Notes under the pieces: generated by a model
Seen by the model: only the letters and a program-made list of their open reading frames with translations
What the model was told of the DNA's origin: nothing
Database searches by the model: none
Shown here: positions 1-8,203 of the stretch, in pieces
Numbering within the stretch: position 1 is the stretch's first letter
How the letters are laid out: each line of letters starts with the position of its first letter
Assembly (NCBI GenBank): GCA_047631555.1
Contig: JBLHZY010000002.1
Coordinates: 186,001-250,000 of the forward strand
Direction of reading: 5' to 3'
DNA: 64,000 nucleotides
Origin: JBLHZY01 sp047631555
GTDB lineage: Bacteria; Pseudomonadota; Alphaproteobacteria; Rhodobacterales; Rhodobacteraceae
Made by a program: the position numbers and the translations under genes

Positions 1-1
1 G

Positions 2-88
2 ATGCTAAACCAGCGTAAGGCCGCTGGGATTATCGACGAGAGTAAATTCGACAATATTGAAACCGAAGCCGGTTCTGAGGAGGACTGA
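2..88 (+). CDS. rimP: RimP C-terminal end (partial)
   Basis: Only the last 28 codons are present, ending in TGA three bases before nusA. The tail (RKAAGIIDESKFDNIE, then an acidic end) resembles the C-terminus of the ribosome maturation factor RimP, which assists assembly of the 30S subunit. The order rimP-nusA-ylxR-infB is a widely conserved operon, and this context carries most of the weight. The gene continues to the left of the window, so domains and start cannot be judged. Confidence 0.75.
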   Translation: MLNQRKAAGIIDESKFDNIETEAGSEED

Positions 89-91
89 CGC

Positions 92-1705
92 ATGGCCATT
101 ACCAGTGCAAACCAGCTTGAGCTGTTGCAAACCGCCGAGGCTGTTGCCCGCGAAAAAATGATCGACCCCGGATTGGTGGTTGAGGCGATGGAAGAAAGCC
201 TCGCCCGTGCGGCGAAGTCTCGCTACGGCTCTGAGATGGACATTCGCGTGACCATTGATCGCAAGACGGGGCGCGCAACGTTTATGCGTGTTCGTACCGT
301 TGTTGCTGATGATGAGCTTGAGAATTACCAAGCCGAAGTCACGGTTGAGCAGGCCAAAGAATATCTCGAAAACCCTGCGATTGGCGATGAGATCCGCGAT
401 GAGGTTCCGCCTGTTGAGATGGGCCGTATTGCTGCGCAATCCGCCAAGCAAGTGATCCTGCAGAAGGTTCGCGAAGCTGAGCGTGACAGCCAGTATGAAG
501 AGTTCAAAGATCGCGCCGGCACCATTATCAATGGTCTGGTGAAGCGCGAAGAATACGGCAATGTGATTGTTGATGTTGGCCGTGGCGAAGGCATCCTGCG
601 CCGCAACGAGAAGATCGGCCGCGAAAGCTATCGCCCGAATGACCGTGTGCGTTGCTACATCAAAGAAGTGCGCCGTGAAGCGCGCGGCCCGCAGATTTTC
701 CTTTCTCGTACAGCGCCGGAATTCATGTCTGAGCTGTTCAAGATGGAAGTGCCCGAGATTTATGATGGCATCATCGAGATCAAGGCCGTTGCCCGCGATC
801 CCGGTTCGCGCGCGAAGATCGCTGTGATTTCTTATGACAACTCAATTGATCCTGTTGGCGCCTGTGTTGGTATGCGCGGCAGCCGTGTTCAGGCCGTTGT
901 GAATGAGCTTCAGGGCGAGAAAATCGATATCATTCCTTGGAATGAAGATGCGCCGACCTTCCTTGTAAACGCGCTTCAGCCTGCTGAAGTGACCAAGGTT
1001 GTTTTGGATGAAGACGCGGGCAAAATCGAAGTGGTTGTGCCCGATGAGCAGCTTTCCTTGGCGATTGGCCGCCGTGGCCAAAACGTGCGTCTTGCGTCGC
1101 AGCTCACTGGTCTGGACATTGATATTCTGACCGAGGCCGAAGAATCCGAGCGCCGCCAAGCCGAATTTGCAGCGCGTACGCAGCTGTTCATGGATGCGCT
1201 TGATCTGGATGAATTCTTTGCGCAATTGCTGGTTTCCGAAGGGTTCACCAACCTTGAAGAAGTCGCCTATGTCGCTGTTGATGAATTGACCGTGATTGAT
1301 GGTGTTGATGAAGCCACGGCTGGCGAATTGCAGGCCCGTGCCCGCGATACGCTTGAAGCGGCGACCAAGCAGGCGCTGGCAAATGCGCGCGAACTTGGTG
1401 TTGAGGATAGCTTGGTTGAATTTGAGGGTCTGACACCCCAAATGATCGAAGCCCTTGCCAATGATGGCGTGAAAACGCTCGAAGATTTCGCGACCTGTGC
1501 GGATTGGGAATTGGCTGGCGGTTGGACAACCGAGAATGGCGAACGCAAGAAAGACGATGGCGTTCTTGAGCCCTTTGAAGTGAGCCTTGAAGAAGCGCAA
1601 AACATGGTCATGACCGCGCGTATTCAGCTTGGCTGGGTTGATCCTGCTGATCTTGAGCCTGCTGTTTCGGAAGAAGACGCAGCATCCGAGGAGGCCGAGG
1701 CCTAA
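92..1705 (+). CDS. nusA: Transcription termination/antitermination factor NusA
   Basis: NusA binds RNA polymerase and nascent RNA and modulates pausing, termination and antitermination. The 537-residue product has the expected order: N-terminal polymerase-binding domain (about 1-130), S1 domain (about 135-200, GLVKREEYGNVIVDVG), two KH domains (about 230-345, with GMRGSRVQAV and IGRRGQNVRLA), then two helix-hairpin-helix-like repeats and an acidic tail (SEEDAASEEAEA). An AGGAGG-like Shine-Dalgarno lies just before the ATG and overlaps the rimP end. It is co-transcribed with ylxR and infB by position. Length and domains are normal for alphaproteobacteria. Confidence 0.97.
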   Translation: MAITSANQLELLQTAEAVAREKMIDPGLVVEAMEESLARAAKSRYGSEMDIRVTIDRKTGRATFMRVRTVVADDELENYQAEVTVEQAKEYLENPAIGDEIRDEVPPVEMGRIAAQSAKQVILQKVREAERDSQYEEFKDRAGTIINGLVKREEYGNVIVDVGRGEGILRRNEKIGRESYRPNDRVRCYIKEVRREARGPQIFLSRTAPEFMSELFKMEVPEIYDGIIEIKAVARDPGSRAKIAVISYDNSIDPVGACVGMRGSRVQAVVNELQGEKIDIIPWNEDAPTFLVNALQPAEVTKVVLDEDAGKIEVVVPDEQLSLAIGRRGQNVRLASQLTGLDIDILTEAEESERRQAEFAARTQLFMDALDLDEFFAQLLVSEGFTNLEEVAYVAVDELTVIDGVDEATAGELQARARDTLEAATKQALANARELGVEDSLVEFEGLTPQMIEALANDGVKTLEDFATCADWELAGGWTTENGERKKDDGVLEPFEVSLEEAQNMVMTARIQLGWVDPADLEPAVSEEDAASEEAEA

Positions 1706-1724
1706 GCGGGCTTCGGAGCATCTG

Positions 1725-2369
1725 ATGGGTCGCGGCGGGAGCACCAAGAATAAGGATGAGGCCGAAAGGCGCTGCATTGTGACCGGTGAGGTTCAGCCCA
1801 AGGCTGGCCTTATCCGCTTTGTGGTTAGCCCGGATGGGCTGCTCGTTCCGGATCTTGGCGAGAAATTGCCGGGCCGTGGCATTTGGATTTCGTCGGATCG
1901 CGATGTGATCGATCAGGCGGTGGCGAAAAAGGCGTTTGCCCGTGCGGCGCGCGCCGAGGTTACTGTGCCGGATGCGCTGTCGGACCTTGTTGAAAAGGCG
2001 CTGGCGCAACGGATCGTGAACCTGCTCTCTTTGGCGCGTAAAGCGGGCCAAGCGGTTGTTGGGTTCGAGAAGGTTAAATCATGGCTGGCCGATGGGCGGG
2101 CCAAAGTGCTTTTGCAGGCCTCAGACGGCTCAGAGCGCGGAAAAGGCAAATTATGGACCCCGGAAGGGGGCCGTTGGTTTGGCCTGATGACGAGCTCAGA
2201 ATTGGGTTTGGCATTCGGGCGGGAAAGTGTGATACATGGCGCGCTCGCGGCTGGTGGACTCACAACACGTGTTGTAGAGGAAATCACACGCCTATCGGGT
2301 GTGCGCAAGACGACGGACGGTGGCAAAACGGCTACCGGAAAGGTAAGACGACCAGATGAGCGAAGATGA
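1725..2369 (+). CDS. ylxR: YlxR-family RNA-binding protein with L7Ae-like C-terminal domain
   Basis: The product is 214 residues. An N-terminal YlxR (DUF448) domain (about 1-90) carries the RCIVTGE and GRGIWIS motifs typical of the family. The second half (from about residue 105, RIVNLLSLARKAGQAVVGFEKV) resembles the L7Ae/L30e-like RNA-binding fold that is a separate small protein in Firmicutes. YlxR proteins are RNA-binding and have been linked to RNase P or transcription control, but the role in this group is not settled. The ATG at 1725 is preferred over an upstream in-frame start inside nusA because the family signature begins here. The 3' end overlaps infB by 14 bases. Confidence 0.88.
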   Translation: MGRGGSTKNKDEAERRCIVTGEVQPKAGLIRFVVSPDGLLVPDLGEKLPGRGIWISSDRDVIDQAVAKKAFARAARAEVTVPDALSDLVEKALAQRIVNLLSLARKAGQAVVGFEKVKSWLADGRAKVLLQASDGSERGKGKLWTPEGGRWFGLMTSSELGLAFGRESVIHGALAAGGLTTRVVEEITRLSGVRKTTDGGKTATGKVRRPDERR

Positions 2370-4872
2370 CGGTAAGAAAACACTCGGCCTGCGCGGTGGG
2401 CCACGTTCTGGCAACGTAAAGCAGAGCTTTAGCCACGGACGGACCAAAAGCGTTGTGGTGGAAACCAAGCGCAAGCGCGTTATGGTTCCAAAACCCGAAG
2501 CTGGCGTAAAACCCGGCGGCGCGCCTACGCGCCATTTGGCTGATCCTTCCAAGCGCCCAGCAGGCATTTCGGATGCTGAAATGGATCGCCGGATGAAGGC
2601 GCTTCAGGCGGCTAAGGCCAATGAAGCTGAAGAAGCTGCAAATCGTGCCGCCCAAGAGGCAGAGCGCGAAGCCGACCGCGCCCAGCGCCGTGCGGATGCA
2701 GATGCCAAGGAACGCGAAGAGCGCGAGCGCGAAGAAGCGCTGAAAGCCAAAGCGGATGAAGAAGAGCGCAAACGCGCCGAGGCAGCCAAAGCGGCCGCCG
2801 CGGATGCAAGCTCTGCTGCCGCAGCCGCTGCTGGCCCCGCGCCAGACGCAGCCGATGCAGCTGTGCCTCGCAGCACCAAAACAGCGACCGGCCCGCGCAA
2901 AGTTGATCGCGAAGCCGATAACAACCGCGATAACAAAACCAGCCGCACAACGCGCGGCGCCAATGATGGCCGCCGTTCCGGCAAGCTGACATTGAACCAA
3001 GCGCTGACCGGCGGCGAAGGTGGGCGGCATCGCTCAATGGCCGCGATGAAGCGCAAGCAAGACCGCGCCCGCGCCAAAGCGATGGGCGGCCAGCAAGAGC
3101 GCGAAAAGATCGTGCGCGATGTGCAAGTTCCAGAAACCATCGTTGTTTCGGAATTGGCCAACCGTATGGCTGAGCGCGTGGCGGACGTTGTGAAATCGCT
3201 GATGAAAATGGATATGATGGTGACGCAGAACCAGGCGATTGACGCCGACACTGCGGAACTGATCATTGAAGAATTCGGCCACAAAATCGTTCGTGTTTCG
3301 GATGCTGATGTTGAGCAAGTGATTGATCAGGTCGAAGATGATGATGCCAACTTGGTCTCGCGTCCTCCTGTGATCACCATCATGGGTCACGTTGACCATG
3401 GTAAGACATCGCTGCTTGATGCGATCCGTAAGGCCAAAGTTGTTGCTGGCGAAGCTGGCGGGATTACGCAGCATATCGGTGCGTATCAGGTAACGACTGA
3501 AGGCGGCACGAAGCTTTCCTTCCTCGATACACCGGGTCACGCGGCGTTTACCTCGATGCGTGCGCGCGGTGCGCATGTGACGGATATTGTGATCCTTGTT
3601 GTTGCGGCCGACGATTCCGTTATGCCCCAAACAATCGAGGCGATTCACCACGCCAAAGCGGCCAATGTGCCGATGATCGTGGCGATCAACAAATGCGATA
3701 AACCTGCGGCTGACCCTGACAAAGTACGCGCCGAATTGCTTCAGCACGAAGTGATCGTCGAGAAAATGTCAGGCGAAGTTCAGGATGTTGAAGTCTCTGC
3801 TGCGACGGGCCAAGGCCTTGATGAATTGCTCGAAGCCATCGCGCTGCAAGCTGAAATTCTTGAGCTGAAAGCCAATCCAGCACGCGCCGCTTCGGGTGCT
3901 GTAATTGAGGCTCAGCTTGATATTGGCCGCGGTCCGGTTGCGACTGTTCTGGTTCAAAACGGAACATTGCGCCCAGGCGATATCTTCTGTGTTGGCGAGC
4001 AATGGGGCAAGGTGCGCGCGCTTATCAATGATATGGGCGAACGTATCAAAGAGGCTGGTCCTTCGGTTCCTGTCGAGGTTCTTGGCCTCAACGGTACGCC
4101 CGAAGCTGGCGATGTTCTCAACGTTGTTGAGACCGAAGCCCAAGCTCGTGAGATCGCCGAATATCGCGCCCATGCCGCCAAAGAGAAACGTGCCGCCCTT
4201 GGCGCTGCGACAACTCTTGAGCAGCTGATGGCCAATGCCAAAGAAGCGCAAGAAGTGGCTGAATTGCCGGTTCTGGTGAAGGCTGATGTGCAGGGCTCTG
4301 CCGAGGCGATCATCCAAGCGATGGACAAAATCGGCAACGATGAAGTCCGGGTCCGGGTGCTTCATTACGGCGTTGGTGCCATTACTGAGAGCGATATCGG
4401 CCTGGCCGAAGCTTCCGGCGCGCCTGTGATTGGCTTTAACGTTCGGGCCAATGCGCCTGCGCGTTCCGCGGCCAACCAAAAGGGCGTTGAGATCCGTTAT
4501 TATTCGGTCATCTACGATCTTGTGGATGATGTGAAAGCGGCGGCCTCTGGGCTTCTCTCTGCTGAGATCCGTGAAAACTTCATCGGTTATGCGCAGATCA
4601 AAGACGTGTTCAAAGTTACCGGCGTTGGCAAGGTTGCTGGCTGTCTCGTGACCGAAGGCGTCGCGCGCCGCTCTGCTGGTGTGCGCTTGCTGCGTGACAA
4701 CGTTGTGATCCATGAAGGTACGCTGAAAACACTGAAGCGCTTCAAAGACGAAGTGAAAGAAGTGCAGTCCGGCCAAGAGTGCGGCATGGCGTTTGAGAAC
4801 TACGATGATATCCGCCCGAACGATGTTATCGAGATCTTTGAGCGCGAAGAGATTGAGCGTAATCTGGAATAA
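2356..4872 (+). CDS. infB: Translation initiation factor IF-2
   Basis: IF-2 is the GTPase that delivers initiator fMet-tRNA to the 30S subunit and promotes subunit joining. The 838-residue product has a long charged Ala/Arg/Glu-rich N-terminal region (about 60-290), then the G domain from about 340: GHVDHGKT P-loop, DTPGHA (G3), NKCD (G4), followed by the beta-barrel domains and the C-terminal fMet-tRNA-binding domain. The ATG at 2356 overlaps the end of ylxR, suggesting coupling. A strong hairpin with a T-run follows the stop, so the operon probably ends here; rbfA does not follow directly. Confidence 0.98.
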   Translation: MSEDDGKKTLGLRGGPRSGNVKQSFSHGRTKSVVVETKRKRVMVPKPEAGVKPGGAPTRHLADPSKRPAGISDAEMDRRMKALQAAKANEAEEAANRAAQEAEREADRAQRRADADAKEREEREREEALKAKADEEERKRAEAAKAAAADASSAAAAAAGPAPDAADAAVPRSTKTATGPRKVDREADNNRDNKTSRTTRGANDGRRSGKLTLNQALTGGEGGRHRSMAAMKRKQDRARAKAMGGQQEREKIVRDVQVPETIVVSELANRMAERVADVVKSLMKMDMMVTQNQAIDADTAELIIEEFGHKIVRVSDADVEQVIDQVEDDDANLVSRPPVITIMGHVDHGKTSLLDAIRKAKVVAGEAGGITQHIGAYQVTTEGGTKLSFLDTPGHAAFTSMRARGAHVTDIVILVVAADDSVMPQTIEAIHHAKAANVPMIVAINKCDKPAADPDKVRAELLQHEVIVEKMSGEVQDVEVSAATGQGLDELLEAIALQAEILELKANPARAASGAVIEAQLDIGRGPVATVLVQNGTLRPGDIFCVGEQWGKVRALINDMGERIKEAGPSVPVEVLGLNGTPEAGDVLNVVETEAQAREIAEYRAHAAKEKRAALGAATTLEQLMANAKEAQEVAELPVLVKADVQGSAEAIIQAMDKIGNDEVRVRVLHYGVGAITESDIGLAEASGAPVIGFNVRANAPARSAANQKGVEIRYYSVIYDLVDDVKAAASGLLSAEIRENFIGYAQIKDVFKVTGVGKVAGCLVTEGVARRSAGVRLLRDNVVIHEGTLKTLKRFKDEVKEVQSGQECGMAFENYDDIRPNDVIEIFEREEIERNLE

Positions 4873-4893
4873 GCGACTTCGCTGAAAACATAG

Positions 4894-4935
4894 AAAAGGC
4901 GGCAGGTTGAAAAACCAGCCGCCTTTTTCTTTTTG
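4894..4935 (+). terminator. Rho-independent terminator of rimP-nusA-ylxR-infB
   Basis: A GGCGGC arm pairs with GCCGCC, with an inner GGTT/AACC extension, followed by TTTTTCTTTTT. It starts 22 bases after the infB stop. The A-run before the hairpin could let it also work for the convergent small gene on the other strand. Confidence 0.85.
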
Positions 4936-4959
4936 ATCTCAGTTCAAAAGCAGATTTGC

Positions 4960-5097
4960 TTAAGCTGCACGTCCAGAAATCGGACGACCCTCAAACATAC
5001 GCTCGCCAACACGAATAACGATCTTGCCGTTATCAAGTTTGCGAACAAAGGTGCCTTGCACCGAAACACAACTTCCAAGCGTAATTGTACGCATCAT
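4960..5097 (-). CDS. Small conserved-type protein of 45 residues, unknown function
   Basis: The product begins MMRTITLGSCVSVQGTFV and ends with GRPISGRAA. It is soluble-looking, with no signal peptide or membrane segment; the alternating hydrophobic pattern (GKIVIRVGERMFEG) suggests a small beta-barrel-like fold. The start is well supported: GGGGGAG lies 8 bases before the first of two tandem ATGs. The gene faces infB across the shared terminator. I recall similar short proteins in Rhodobacteraceae but know no function. Confidence 0.65.
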   Translation of the reverse strand: MMRTITLGSCVSVQGTFVRKLDNGKIVIRVGERMFEGRPISGRAA

Positions 5098-5465
5098 TTC
5101 ATCAACTCCCCCAAGTGACTGTAGGTTAACTTTAATCGATTCATGGTAAAGAAATCATCTAAAAAATCGCCACAATTTGGCCATAATTGGACTTTTGTTG
5201 ATAATTTTTCCACCAACTCAGTGATTTGAGCCGCTTTTTCTGCTAGCACACTGACAAAACATGCTTACCAAGAGGTGAACACCGCGCGCGCTTGGTGAAG
5301 ATTCGCGCAATGCCGGGCGAGAGTCGGCGGCGGAAAAACAAGAGTGGGGCGGGCCATAGCAATGGCGGATAAGGCCTGTTTGGCCCCTTAAGATCCCGGC
5401 GAAATTTCTTTAAAGATTTTAAAAATGGGGGTCAAAAAACTTGTAAGAGTTGCAAATTTTGCCTC
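5098..5465. other. Intergenic region of about 370 bases, no gene seen
   Basis: The part near 5120-5220 is AT-rich and probably holds the promoter of the small leftward gene at 4960-5097, but no clear -35/-10 pair could be fixed. Imperfect inverted repeats occur at about 5265-5300 (ACCAAG/CTTGGT) and 5370-5390 (GGCC arms). Neither has a T-run of terminator quality. A small RNA cannot be excluded. Confidence 0.4.
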
Positions 5466-5870
5466 TCAAAGCCAATCGCGAAGGATCGGGATCAGCGGGA
5501 TGTCGGCCGGCGGCATCGGGTAGTTTCGAAGGTCATTTGCTCGCACCCATTTCAGCACCTGGCCTTCGCGCGCCTGCGGAATCCCATCCCATTTGCGGCA
5601 GGCAAACAGTGGCATCAGCAGATGAAATTCTTCATAGGCGTGGCTCGCAAATGTCAGCGGCGCGAGGCAGCTTTGCCATGTATCAATGCCTAATTCTTCT
5701 TGAAGCTCGCGGATCAAAGCGGCCTCTGGTGTCTCGCCTTGTTCGACCTTGCCGCCGGGAAATTCCCACAGGCCAGCCATGGATTTCCCCTCGGGCCGCT
5801 GCGCCAAAAGCACCCGCCCCTCGACATCAATCAGCGCGACCGCGCTTACAAGAAGCGTGGCTTTGCTCAT
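5466..5870 (-). CDS. mutT: MutT-type NUDIX pyrophosphohydrolase (8-oxo-dGTP diphosphatase)
   Basis: MutT removes oxidised dGTP from the nucleotide pool and so prevents A-to-C transversions. The 134-residue product carries a complete NUDIX box starting at GGKVEQGETPEAA and continuing with RELQEELGI (about residues 38-61), preceded by the MAGLWEFPGG segment typical of MutT. It overlaps argJ by 4 bases (ATGA), so it is translationally coupled as the last gene of the PPIase-argJ-mutT operon. This gene order is common in Rhodobacteraceae. Confidence 0.92.
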   Translation of the reverse strand: MSKATLLVSAVALIDVEGRVLLAQRPEGKSMAGLWEFPGGKVEQGETPEAALIRELQEELGIDTWQSCLAPLTFASHAYEEFHLLMPLFACRKWDGIPQAREGQVLKWVRANDLRNYPMPPADIPLIPILRDWL

Positions 5871-7111
5871 GAGCGATAGTCTGCGTTGATCGTGATATAT
5901 CCGTGGGTCAAATCGCAGGTCCAGATGGTTGCTTTGCCGCTCGCAAGGCCAAGCTCGACATTGATCGCAAGCTCTTCGCCTTTCATATAGGCGGCGCCTG
6001 CGTCTTCGGAATAATCCTTTGAAACCCAGCCTTTATCAGCGACCAGAATATCGCCAAAGCTGATGCTGAGCAGATCGCGATCCGCCTCGGCGCCGCTTTT
6101 GCCAACCGCCATAACAACGCGGCCCCAGTTGGGATCTTCGCCAGCGATGGCTGTTTTTACCAATGGAGAATTGGCAATCGAGAGGGCGATTTTGCGCGCG
6201 TCTTCATCGCTGCGCGCACCGCCTACATTGATCTCGACAAACTTGGTTGCGCCTTCGCCATCGCGCACAACTTGATGCGAGAGATCAAGCATCAGGCCGT
6301 GAAGCGCGTCATAGAACGCCTCGGCTTGGGGCGTGCCCTCAAGGATTTCACGGGCCTGCGATTTGCCCGTGGCGGCCATCAGCAATGTGTCAGAGGTTGA
6401 GGTATCGCTGTCGACCGTGATGCAATTAAATGTCGCGTCGGATGCGCGCGACACCATGCTTTGCAGCAAAGGCTGCGAGATTTTTGCATCCGAGAAAATA
6501 TAGACAAGCATCGTGGCCATATCCGGCGCGATCATGCCCGAGCCTTTGGCCATGCCAGCGATATGAATAGCGCCGCCGTCACCCTGAATTTGCGCGCTCG
6601 CGCCCTTTGGAAAAGTGTCGGTTGTCATGATGGCGCGGGCCGCATCGGGCATCGCGGCCTCGTCTAGACCGTCGCGCAGATCGGCCAGTTTGGCGATGAT
6701 ACGATCGTGTTTTAGCGGCTCGCCAATCACACCAGTGGAAGAGGAAAAGACCCTGCTTTTCTCAATACTTAGCGTGTTTGCAACGGCCTCACAAACGGCC
6801 TCAACCGAGCGCACCCCATTGCTGCCGGTAAAGGCGTTTGAGTTGCCTGCGTTGACGATGATCGCCGCCGGCTCCGTTGACGCGCCGCCGATCTTTGCCT
6901 GGCAATCGAGCACTGGCGCAGAGCGGGTTGAAGAGCGGGTAAAGACGCCTGCAATAACGCTGCCAGCATCAAGAGAAGCCAGCATCACATCGCGTCGCCC
7001 TGCATAGCGAACGCCCGCTTCCACGGCGGCAAAACGCACTCCGGGAATGACGGGCAAATCAGGAAAGCCGCCCTTTGGGGCCAGCGGTGAAACAGCAGTT
7101 ATCTTAGCCAT
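5867..7111 (-). CDS. argJ: Bifunctional glutamate N-acetyltransferase / N-acetylglutamate synthase ArgJ
   Basis: ArgJ moves the acetyl group from N-acetylornithine to glutamate and can also use acetyl-CoA, running the cyclic arginine pathway. The 414-residue protein has the self-cleavage site before the catalytic Thr in the conserved ATML motif (about residue 199), the substrate motif KGSGMI just before it, and the family ending ADYRS. Length is normal. It sits 22 bases downstream of the PPIase gene and overlaps mutT. Confidence 0.96.
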   Translation of the reverse strand: MAKITAVSPLAPKGGFPDLPVIPGVRFAAVEAGVRYAGRRDVMLASLDAGSVIAGVFTRSSTRSAPVLDCQAKIGGASTEPAAIIVNAGNSNAFTGSNGVRSVEAVCEAVANTLSIEKSRVFSSSTGVIGEPLKHDRIIAKLADLRDGLDEAAMPDAARAIMTTDTFPKGASAQIQGDGGAIHIAGMAKGSGMIAPDMATMLVYIFSDAKISQPLLQSMVSRASDATFNCITVDSDTSTSDTLLMAATGKSQAREILEGTPQAEAFYDALHGLMLDLSHQVVRDGEGATKFVEINVGGARSDEDARKIALSIANSPLVKTAIAGEDPNWGRVVMAVGKSGAEADRDLLSISFGDILVADKGWVSKDYSEDAGAAYMKGEELAINVELGLASGKATIWTCDLTHGYITINADYRS

Positions 7112-7133
7112 TATTGGCGCCTTTCCTGAGCGT

Positions 7134-8024
7134 TTATTCTACGAGTGAGAAGTTTGAAATGAGCGAGGCATCGATCGTCTCTACCGGCACAAGATCAAGC
7201 TTGGCCGTTGTGCGCAGCTCTTCCAGCTTGTCTTGAAGCATTTGCTGGCGCAGTTCATCGATCAATTCATCACGGGAGTCTTCAAGGCTTGGCGCTTCGC
7301 TCAAACGGGTCTCGTTGAGCTTGATCACGTGCCAGCCAAATTGAGTTTGAACGGGGCCAGAAACATCACCAGCGCTGAGTTCTGCGAGCGCTTTTTCAAA
7401 TGGCTCAACCATCATGCCTTCGCCAAACCAGCCAAGATCGCCGCCGTTTGGCGCAGAGGGGCCTGTGCTTTTTTCCTTGGCGAGTTCGGCAAAATCCGCG
7501 CCGCCTTCAAGGGCTACATTTAGGGCTTTGGCCTCTTCTTCGGTCTCGACAAGGATATGCGCGGCGGAGAATTCGCGGCTGCCTTCAAATTCAGCAAACT
7601 TTGTATCATAGGCGGTTTGGATGGCGGCATCCGAGACATCTGCTTGCAGGATTTCGTTGACCATTTCACCAGCTTTTGCGGCGCGAACTTGGTTCTCTAT
7701 GTAGAGGCGCGTTGCCACTGTCATTTCGCCTGCGGCTTGGCCCAAGAGCTCTTGATCGATCAGCTGATCAATCACGCCGGGAAGCAAAACTTCATCGGGA
7801 ACCTGTTGGTATTGTTGAGGAAGTGCTTGGCGCGCAATGATTGCGGCGCCCAATGTGATTTCAACTCCGTTCACTGTCGCGATCACGGTATCTGCGTCCA
7901 TCATCGGGGCTGTTTCGGTTTTTTCCATCGGCGCATCGGCAGGTGCGGCGGCGTGGCTCTCGGCAAAAGCGGGCCCGGCGGCAATAAGCGCGACTGCGGC
8001 GGCGAAAGTGGTGTGTTTAAACAT
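7134..8024 (-). CDS. Exported parvulin-type peptidyl-prolyl cis-trans isomerase
   Basis: This is a periplasmic foldase. From the ATG at 8024 the 296-residue product has a clear signal peptide (MFKHTTFAAAVALIAAGPAFA), an acidic Ala/Pro-rich linker, a SurA/PrsA-like N-terminal region and a parvulin domain (about 145-240) with SAAHILVETEE, GGDLGWFGEGMMV and FGWHVIKL. GGAAGGATC-like Shine-Dalgarno sequence precedes this ATG, so the longer upstream reading is rejected. It heads the operon with argJ and mutT and diverges from secA. Confidence 0.92.
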   Translation of the reverse strand: MFKHTTFAAAVALIAAGPAFAESHAAAPADAPMEKTETAPMMDADTVIATVNGVEITLGAAIIARQALPQQYQQVPDEVLLPGVIDQLIDQELLGQAAGEMTVATRLYIENQVRAAKAGEMVNEILQADVSDAAIQTAYDTKFAEFEGSREFSAAHILVETEEEAKALNVALEGGADFAELAKEKSTGPSAPNGGDLGWFGEGMMVEPFEKALAELSAGDVSGPVQTQFGWHVIKLNETRLSEAPSLEDSRDELIDELRQQMLQDKLEELRTTAKLDLVPVETIDASLISNFSLVE

Positions 8025-8063
8025 CTTTTGATCCTTCCCTCGCGGTGCAATGGCCCCGCAACG

Positions 8064-8092
8064 TTGACACTGTGATTGTGGCCCCTTACATC
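8064..8092 (+). promoter_or_regulatory. Candidate sigma-70 promoter of secA
   Basis: A perfect -35 TTGACA is followed after 17 bases by TACATC as the -10. The same TTGACA-17-TACATC arrangement occurs upstream of tRNA-Leu in this window (37901-37929), which supports both. It lies about 110 bases upstream of the secA ATG, leaving room for a leader. Confidence 0.5.
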
Positions 8093-8123
8093 GCTGTGTG
8101 GTCTTTGAAAGGAGCCCTTGCTG

Positions 8124-8159
8124 ATGTTCATATGTGGCGCAGCGCGGGCGAGCAAGTAA
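8124..8159 (+). CDS. Possible 11-residue leader peptide upstream of secA
   Basis: An ATG reading MFICGAARASK then TAA lies between the candidate promoter and secA, with a strong AAAGGAG nine bases upstream. It ends 44 bases before the secA start. No arrest motif is recognised and the peptide is very short. It could be a translated leader coupled to secA expression, or chance. Confidence 0.25.
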   Translation: MFICGAARASK

Positions 8160-8203
8160 TCCCTTCACACGATCAAGTCACAACGCGGTTAGGCGGAGAT
8201 AAA

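Noticed and set aside
842..1777. Long minus-strand open frame across nusA
   Set aside because: Shadow of nusA codon bias; no recognisable motif and nusA is certain.
4933..5118. Plus-strand open frame of 61 codons after infB
   Set aside because: No ribosome site, and the opposite strand has a better supported small gene with strong Shine-Dalgarno.
5260..5300. Inverted repeat as terminator of mutT
   Set aside because: Arms of six bases with an 18-base loop and no T-run.
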